A stretch of DNA of 64,000 nucleotides, from the NCBI RefSeq assembly GCF_014529535.1, contig NC_050737.1, positions 6,402,487 through 6,466,486 of the forward strand, read 5' to 3'. Origin of the DNA: Bradysia coprophila (Eukaryota; Arthropoda; Insecta; Diptera; Sciaridae). Position numbers and translations under genes: made by a program. How positions within the stretch are numbered: the stretch's first letter is position 1; every line of letters begins with the position of its first letter. Under the pieces are notes generated by a model, which was given only the letters and a program-made list of their open reading frames with translations, was not told the origin of the DNA and did not search any database. This document shows positions 55,944 through 64,000 of this stretch, piece by piece.

Positions 55944-57692
55944 ATTTCTTCCGTTTATAACTGCAGTTGCTAAATAGTGTTCCTCAGCTAGAAATAATAA
56001 TTTTTCAAATCAGATTTACTTACATTGTCTGAGAACCTAATTCCATCTGAAAGTGATCTAATCTATTCGGACCTGACGTGAATTAACCTGAAACCTGACC
56101 TGATAGATTTTAATGCAGCCAGATTCAGGTCGAGTTATGTTTTATTTTTTCTAAATTGACCTTACCAGTCTTACACTTCCACAACTTCGTTACCTGTTCC
56201 AAGCATTGGAATTTTCCGGATTGTCAATCAGTGCTTGATTTACTGTGTTATATGTAACTATAACTTCCACCTTCCACCGTTACGTATATAATTTCAATTT
56301 GATTCATTCCACATGAGATATCAATAGTAAAGTTCAAATCGTTCAAATGCATTGTAGCGTCAATATCGCATGAAGAATCAATTGGATGAATTTGATTGTA
56401 ATCGCATTGTAACGATGGAAGCGATCATTTCATAATAGGCGGTTAATTTTGGGGATATCGATTTTCTCTGAAATTATTTTCGAAAGTTGCTATAATTTGC
56501 CGATGAGAATTTCCAGTGAATTTTCGGTCGTATTTTAGTGTAACATTTTCGATTAAAACTTGTGTGGGCATGATAGCCTGGACGATTGAATTATGTGTCT
56601 TCCCTAAGATCTACAATTCATTCATTTCGTACTCTGTTCTTTCGTTCTAATTCTAATTTTTAATGTGAAAAAAAACTAAAAATGTCAGCATCAGTCATTC
56701 TATAACTTGAATGGTTTTATCATATTTTTAACAGTACCAACACACAAATTGAACATTGTGCTGTGCATCCAATGTATTGAAAAACAAAAGCTTAAAGCAT
56801 AATGAGACAGACGAAAAACGATTACCAAGTTAGAATTTTCACATATTTATAGCTCCGATGACATTATACTCATCCAAAATAACTCAAACTTAAAATGAAT
56901 TTTTTAACAATTTCATAGACCGTTTGAAGTGCACAGTTATATAATATCGAATCATTCGTACAGCTTGTTCCAATTAGTTTATTGATAAAAATCAATTGAT
57001 TTATCATCATTACGGTATACCGCTAATTAATGTTGAACGTACAGACAAGAATTGGAAAATATGCAACTACGTTAAATGATTGCAATAGAACGGAAGTTAA
57101 ATAAAAGAAAGTTGATCGACCGGTATGCTTTACCCTGGATGTAACATTTAAAGTTTTCTTGATAGCTGTACTGTGTAAAACTGGTCATTAAAGTCGTTGC
57201 AATTTTTTTCTCTGAATCAAGCATCCCTTCAGTCGAAATCTGACCCTTTTTCGGCTTGCTGAACTTTGCGTCTACAACATTATGTTGTAACAACAGCGGA
57301 GACGCAAAAATTATTTTAAAAAAAATGATGGTCACGATCAAGAGTACGACATCTACGACATGATCTGTATATATGAATGTGAGGTATTTTTCGCCATGAT
57401 TTGTACAACTTAAAGGGGCTACACAGTGTCTCCAGACAGATCCGTTACTGTTGTACTTTCGAAAAAAAAGAGAATTGTGAAGAATAATCTCCATGTTGCT
57501 CGTGGCCTCTACAGCTAATTTGACAGAAAGATGCAATTTTTCTCTAAATTCATGATGGTGGATCTATAGTCTTATTTCTAGCAACGAGTTGCGCCACATT
57601 CACAGGTACCACTTTTCTCTGTTTAAATATTTGCACACAAAAAATCGACGAAATATTGTGCTGAATCGACAAATGAAAATTTCTATGAAAAC

Positions 57693-57754
57693 CAGTGAGA
57701 CTATGAAAAGATATGTCTAAATTCAGTGAGACCATGAAAAGATATGTCTAAATT
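57693..57754 (+). repeat. 31-bp tandem duplication
   Basis: CAGTGAGACTATGAAAAGAT and the next 11 bp occur twice in a row with one mismatch. Confidence 0.85.
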
Positions 57755-60700
57755 CAGACAGTTGTCAACGGAGCTTTGTTCCGTTCAAATGTTTTCCCTT
57801 TATTTTCGTTTTGTGTGTACAAAAACGATACAGAGATTTAATCAACAATAAGATTGCGAAATGAAAAACATGGACATTTTCTGTGATAATAAAAGTTTTC
57901 CAAGGAAGTTAAACCAGGAGATCGGCTAAAGTGTAAAGAATTGAATTCAATTTTCGATTGGAATTCGTAACTACGGGCAGTTTTGATTATTTTGTTGTTG
58001 CAATCTACTACCACCGTATTGAATCGGATGTATTGCAGCAATCAATACTGTTAAACACTCTTGATTGTAACAAAAAATGTGTGTTTGATTTCTCCATCCT
58101 CTTCATAGTCGTTCACAAACCGATCCAATAGGCTAGGAGTATACAATGCAATTGGTTGGTTGTAAGAGATTTTTCAAAAGTTAGTGAATTATCTAGCTGA
58201 GATGTAAACCAAATGTTTCAGACTACTTCTGATAGAGGAAAATTAACACACACACAACGAACCATTTTGTATCCCAATGCTCCAGGGAGTGAACCATATT
58301 TATCGATCTGTTCCTTGCCAGTGTACTACGTCTGCCTAATGTTAATTTGCATATCAAATTTGACATCTTCCAAACACTTCTTGTATACAAGTAATATGTC
58401 GATTGAGTAGTAACGAAATGGCTCTGATGTACAGATGTGCGGATAATTTAATGGTTTACCGCACTTATCCCACAATTTTGATAAATTAATTGAAGCATCA
58501 AAATGGATCAAAACTAATTAGGTTCGTCACAAAATGTACAGCAACGTGAAATTTTCCGTGATTGAAATTGCACGGAAGGTTCTATTACATTTGGAAGCGA
58601 AATTGTTATATCACTTCAGACTGACGATGGCAAGGTCAGGCTGATGATCATCTATTGCTGTACACAGCATATATTTCAAGCAAACGAGTTCCGTACGAAT
58701 AAATTTTCTTCTTTTCATAATCAAGTTGATGGAAATTATAATTTTTATTATTCGAATAAAGCGACGTACAATTTACCGATATGAAGCAGATCGTCATTGG
58801 CTTGCACTTATAATTGTAAACGGTTTATTCTAATGCGAAGAGACTGTATCATTAAGCATTACGATAAACGTTATAGTTTGATAAACGAACCTTCATGTGC
58901 TCGGCTTTAGATTATGATTGAGAATTATATTTTCCTACTGTTGTACATACGGCACACTCGTCTCGTACTCGTTATCTGTTTATCGTTTTCTATTTAATTA
59001 TTTTATTAGCAACAATTTTTTGTTATAGCAAAATGTAGCTTTTTATGTGGTAATTTAGCTTACTTTGTGTGTGCCAAGTCATATGATTATGTTGATTTGG
59101 TTGTGTTGAATGCATTTTTGGTAAACTTGTAAAGTTTTCATCTCAAAAACATACACTGAACCGCATTTCGTGTTTTCATTTTAATTTGTCAGAATTTTCT
59201 GTTGGACTTTTGGTTTACCTGCGAGCGTGCGGCATTAGTATGTTATGTTATTAAAATGATGCAAAGTGGCTTCATTTTGTCAGGATAAGCGTACGATGTG
59301 TACTTTTTCCATCGTTTTTTGCCTTCATCACGAATTACAAACGATGTTCTTGCGCCGCTCTGAACGGTCGAAAAAGTAACCAAAAAATCGATCCTAATTG
59401 CCGTGAAGAAAATCGTCCTTCAGGCGCAAAAAAATGTATTTGTCACAACGAAGTCAATAAAATAATTATTTTCTCACCTCAGCTTAGGAGGAAAAAGTTG
59501 GAAATTTTATTATCTCGGGACACTTATAACGCTTCCTAAGCTCTAGCCAGAAACAATAAACACCAAATGAAATTTCCAAAAAATTTTTCTCTCGGTGAAC
59601 AAATTACTATTACGTCACTGTGTGTGTCAGAGAATATAAAGTAGAAACGATGATGCACTTTGCAGTAGAGAGATGTATATAAAATAACTTATGGAATTGC
59701 TTGAATATTGTTTTGGCTTTTCTAAAGACTCCACTTGTCTTCGGCTCGTTCCGCAATCCTCCCTCTTGTCAAAACAAAACAAAAAATCAAACTGACACTT
59801 AATATAAAGAAGTCTGACAAGGAAATATTATGTGTTCATTAATTGCATTGCTTAATTTCAACAAATAGAATGAAAGGTAACCTTACGCTGTGAGCTGCAA
59901 AATTTTTTATAGTTTTCAGTTTCGGTTTTAGCGGATCGTCTGCTCTGTTTTCATACATCGATGTGTTTTCTCAGAGATGTATATGAAAACACCAAAACAA
60001 CCAGCTGATGCAAATGCATGAAAGAGAGACGATTGTTTTCGTTGTGTGAGACCAAACATACTCAATCCTAAGCTGTAGCTCTTATCGAGTCTCCTTTGAC
60101 ACTTGACGATTCATTGTTCATGCTAGGAGCAGTGATGGAAGTTTAATCTTTAAAGTAAAATCGATTGTATAGCATTCCAAAGGTAATCTTTTGGAACATA
60201 GCTTGATTGATCACTGCATGAGATCGAATTTCGCTCTCCAAGGATCAGTCAGTATTGGAATTCCTCATTTCTTGGTTGATCATCCTTCTCATCTGATGAG
60301 GAATTTCGATTGTTAAATTTATAACTTATAAATTGTGACGTGGTCGAAAGACCTTCTGTAGATGTAAAGCTTTTTTTTTTTAATAAACAGTACACTGACA
60401 CTGGATGTCTAACTAGTGATGTCTGGATGTGTAGTGATTATAGAACGAAATACAAACTTATGATTGCCTATCAGAAACTTGAACATTTTCTGTTACATAA
60501 AATGTCCGTGTTAACTAAAATCACCCTATCGAAAGAGCTTTCGAAAGCTCCTCGGAAAGCTCTGAGCTCCCTTTGGATTCCATTTGAAAAGTGGAATATT
60601 AATGGCAACCTTGACGCTGCATTGTATTCTATGCTCTTATGCATTTATTGTCGACAATAGAAACCAGTCTTTATACAGCGAAATTTATATAACCATCTAG

Positions 60701-61037
60701 ATCCAATGCAGTTCTTTGAGCTTTTAAGTACTCCAAGCTTACAATTTTTAAACAATTGTTATAACATGCGAAAAAATAATCGAAATTCTCTAATTTTCTA
60801 TCAACTCTACAGGCCGACTATTGACGTACACACGCTTCTATAATCTAATTGAAAATTTAATTAACTTTAAACTAACGTTAACTCTCTAATTGAAATCAAT
60901 TAGGACAGTGATTCGACCGGTACCACAATTATTTTACATAATTTTTGCATGACCCATGACCGCATATCAACTACTAATTCGATTCTAAACAATTTCTTTT
61001 ATCAATTTCTAGATGAAATCTCCACTGTTCAAATAAA

Positions 61038-62022
61038 ATGGCTAAAGATTACGACTATTTGTTGAAAGTGTTGCTGGTAGGCGACAGTGATGTTGGTAAA
61101 CATGAAATCATGGCTGGCTTAGAGGACGGTTCAACAGAAAGTCCATTTTGTAGTGGAGGAGGAAATTGTAAGTGAAATTTTCGCTTTGATAAAATTAGCA
61201 CTTTCTGATCACACGTTTCAACCCAATCCTCGATGCATTTTCAGCATACAAGACGACAACAATATTATTGGATGGAAAACGAGTTAAGTTGCAATTGTGG
61301 GACACATCGGGACAAGGGCGCTTTTGCACGATAATACGATCGTATTCGCGTGGAGCTCAAGGTGTTATTTTAGTATATGACATTACAAACAAATGGAGTT
61401 TTGATGGAATTGATCGCTGGCTGAAGGAAGTTGAAGAGGTATGACACGGCAAAAGAAAAATGATAAAAATTCGATTCAGGGTGTTACCTAAAGTCGTCAC
61501 ATTTTTCCCTTGTATTACAGCATGCACCAGGTGTGCCAAAAGTGCTGGTTGGTAATAGATTACATTTAGCCTTCAAACGACAGGTAGCGGCCAAACAGGC
61601 CGAAATATATGCATCTAGGAATAAAATGGCTTGCTTCGAAATATCACCGTTGTGTGACTTTAATATCAGGGAATCATTTTGTGAATTGGCTCGCATGGCA
61701 CTACATAGGAATGGAATGGAACGAATTTTTCGGACCAACAAAGGTACAGTATAGATTCCGGAACATTCGAATATGAATTAATTTGAAACCAATTTGTTCC
61801 GAAACAGTTTTATCGCTACAAGAATTGTGTTGTCGAACGATCGTACGTCGAACTAGTGTATATGCTATAGATACACTGCCGTTACCGCCATCAGTCAAAA
61901 AACATTTGAAATCGTATGCACTGACGTCGTCACAATGCATTAACACATTAACGAATACAAAGAAAAGTCGATGCAAAACTCCAACCCAAAGTAGTACAAG
62001 AAACAGTTGTTCGATATCGTGA
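61038..62022 (+). CDS. Rab40: Rab40 GTPase with SOCS box, four exons
   Basis: Exons 61038-61167, 61245-61438, 61521-61743, 61808-62022; all GT/AG, phases agree, 253 aa, the usual Rab40 length. Nucleotide-binding motifs: P-loop [22 protein letters not shown] (switch II, Gln kept), and NRLHLAFKR in place of the usual NKxD, a Rab40 peculiarity. EVSPLCNFNI-like [10 protein letters not shown] is the last nucleotide motif. The SOCS box follows ([12 protein letters not shown], then [18 protein letters not shown]). Rab40 proteins recruit Cullin5 E3 ubiquitin ligase through this box. The C-terminus is basic and Ser-rich and ends NSCSIS, so a prenylatable Cys lies four residues from the end. ATG 61038 has the context AAATAAAATGG. 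Confidence 0.95.
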
Positions 62023-64000
62023 TTTGTTTTTCTGTTCTTTTTCGATTGCGGTTCAATTTGTTGTTTTTATTTTTTGTTCTCGCGGATTATTTCTTAAATC
62101 TCTACAAAACCCAAAAGAGGAAGAATTTTTTTTCCTTCGTTTCAACATTCAACCACTTCAATTTAATTGAATGGTTGGCTGCTAAGGGGAAAGTACATAA
62201 TTTTTATCATCGTTTCTAACTCGATCATTTTGTTGCTCAATGAACTTCTTTTTTTTTAACGTTTTGAATACTAATAATCGACCAGAATTAGAATTTTCAA
62301 TGTAGGAACACTGATCAATGGGTGATGTAAGTACAAACAAAATGAAAAGAAACTTAACACAAAAAAAAACACAAACAAAACAAAACAAAAACGTTGAATA
62401 ATGAAACGATAAAGTGGAAAAAGAAAATAAGAAAAACAAAAACAAAATACTACCTGTGCGTTGGATGCATTTTGTAAATAATTTTTTTGTATGTGATCTT
62501 ACTGTAGTCTTTTTGTATAAAGTCAGAGTGATTTTTATTCGATATTTATATTTTTTTCTTTGTTTTTTTTTTCTTTAATTTTTTTTATTATTATTTAAAA
62601 CTGTAGAATGTAAGTGAAACACACACTAATAATTACAGAAACAAAGCAAACAAAAAAGTTATCGCAACGGAATCCGACAAAACCAAAATGCTGATTTCAA
62701 CAAACCTGCTTCATGATTTTATTTTCATTTTTTTTTAAACGAATCAAATGAAAATCTTTGGCTCAATTCCCATCACACTTAACTAACACCACTTTACTCG
62801 ATCGAAATATGATTGATGGCGTGGACCACACTCAGGCCTGGACTGGCCCTATAGCTACCCTAATGACTCTATTAACAGAAAATGTTATCTAGCTTGACGC
62901 CTTAAGCGCTATAATCCGACCCGACTTTGGGTAGCCAGTCCTAACAGCATTTAGGAATAAATTCCACACAACGTAGATCATTACGTTGAAATTTCTCATT
63001 TTACCAGATTTATCTGGATACACCGCAGGACACCATTGATATAAAGAAAGCCACATTTTGAATCTACAACAGAAAGCGTATCGAGGTACGTTGGACCACT
63101 GTTTCAATCTGTGAGAAACTTAAATCTGTCTTTCGACATGTTGCATTAATATGCAGTTCAAAAATACCATTTCTCATCAGGCCATGGCGACAGTGGCAAA
63201 GAAATGACCAAATTACGAGAGGTTTATACACGCTATTTTTAGCGAATCATTAGTTAAAACAAGAAATAAAATTCTTCAGAACGCCTCATCACTAAAAAAC
63301 TGTGGAGTACTGTAGCTATAGCCACTACAGAGCAGCACATACTGCGAAAGAAAAAGCACATCAGAACGATGTGTGAACACATACACAACAGACCTGTAAA
63401 CAAGTCAAATGCTCATGCATGAATAGTTTGATTCTTCTATAGACACCAGCGTATGGTATACGAAAAGTAGAATTGTAATTGTAGACCGAATGGAACCAAA
63501 GTTTCGCTTTACTTTACAGTCCCGAAATCACGGATGCCTTACTGTAACGGTGGTATACCATCATCGAAAGTACGACTTTTTCAATTTATCCGTAGCATTT
63601 AACTTCTTTGTAAGACATTCTCTTGGTATACGTTGTCACCTTTGATTTGCACTTCAAGTCGAACAAATGGGATGCCAAAACTACGTTATCGAAACATCAC
63701 AGGAAACACTCTTCAATCTAGCACTGGCTCGTACTGAACGCAATGGTGTCCATTTACACAGACTTAGCTGTAACTTTTTCAAATACTTTTACTCTTTCGA
63801 GGACCAGCGGCGATTTTTAACTATTCATGTGCTCTAAAATATTCGTTGCTTCTATTTTTTACTCAATATTCACTGTGTTACTTCCTCTGTGACTTCTTTT
63901 TCATTGTGTTCTCTCTGTCTGCAATGGCAACAAAAACGTTCATTTTGGAAGGAGTTGTTCGACATTCTACTTGAACTGTTTTATTGGTACGTCGGATTCT
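62023..64000. other. 3' flank of Rab40
   Basis: Begins with an A/T-homopolymer-rich stretch (62.2-62.75 kb) that is probably 3' UTR. A hAT-like end lies at 62833. Beyond 63 kb no supported coding sequence is seen. Confidence 0.5.
62833..62848 (+). repeat. Single hAT-like terminal repeat
   Basis: CAGGCCTGGACTGGCC closely matches the end of the 37118-37261 element (CAGGCCCGGACTGGC on the minus strand). A weaker partner, GCCAGTCCTAACAG, sits near 62930. Either an old truncated copy or one end of a diverged element. Confidence 0.5.

Larger units (their letters stand above)
54010..61037. other. Mostly noncoding; possible first intron of Rab40
   Basis: No intact gene. A retrotransposon relic lies at 55475-55640 and short tandem repeats at 55861-55943 and 57693-57754. 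The 108-codon frame at 54646-54972 is Phe/Leu-rich translation of T-rich DNA and not credible. Confidence 0.5.

Overview
This window is nuclear DNA of an insect, most likely a fly of the lower Diptera. The evidence is a set of intron-split homologues of fly genes (ATR/mei-41, vreteno, Rab40, a gastrulation-defective-like serine protease homologue), introns often only 50-90 bp long, an AT-rich background, and abundant inverted-repeat DNA elements. I did no database searching; gene names rest on recognising domains and family-specific motifs, and most exon structures were rebuilt by hand from splice signals and reading phase.

Region 1 (1-6.0 kb) is a nested transposon. A foldback-type element (374-5977) has ends made of palindromic GGCACC/GGTGCC modules and roughly 50-bp tandem units, and is flanked by a perfect 9-bp direct repeat. 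It is interrupted by an apparently intact 4.3-kb non-LTR retrotransposon on the minus strand. The two ORFs of that retroelement lie in one reading frame, separated only by a UAG in a textbook readthrough context. Region 2 (6.0-20.4 kb) holds the last exon of a C2H2 zinc-finger gene (+ strand) followed by nearly 14 kb of very A-rich, mostly empty DNA.

Region 3 (20.4-23.7 kb) has two minus-strand metabolic genes: a five-exon 2-oxoglutarate/Fe(II) dioxygenase (326 aa) and a four-exon FAD polyamine oxidase (501 aa) with a predicted signal-peptide exon. Region 4 (24-31 kb) is transposon-rich: tandem repeats, several small inverted-repeat elements, a broken coding remnant between terminal inverted repeats, and a 1.1-kb near-perfect hairpin. 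Region 5 (31.2-36.7 kb), all minus strand, has a leucine-rich-repeat membrane receptor, a cysteine-rich hypothetical protein, and a GD-like serine protease homologue that has lost its catalytic His and Ser.

Region 6 (38.0-51.3 kb) is the gene-dense core: the complete nine-exon ATR/mei-41 checkpoint kinase (2521 aa, minus) divergently paired, 632 bp between start codons, with a vreteno-like RRM-MYND-Tudor gene of the piRNA pathway (plus). Region 7 (51.3-64 kb) is mainly noncoding, with more small DNA elements, a retrotransposon relic, a candidate 5' leader exon, and the complete four-exon Rab40 GTPase gene (253 aa, 61038-62022, plus).

The genes do not form one pathway. The most notable themes are the recoding signal in the retrotransposon, several near-perfect hairpins (one inside an intron of the piRNA-pathway gene), and a family of 61-bp TTAA-bounded elements with two almost identical copies.
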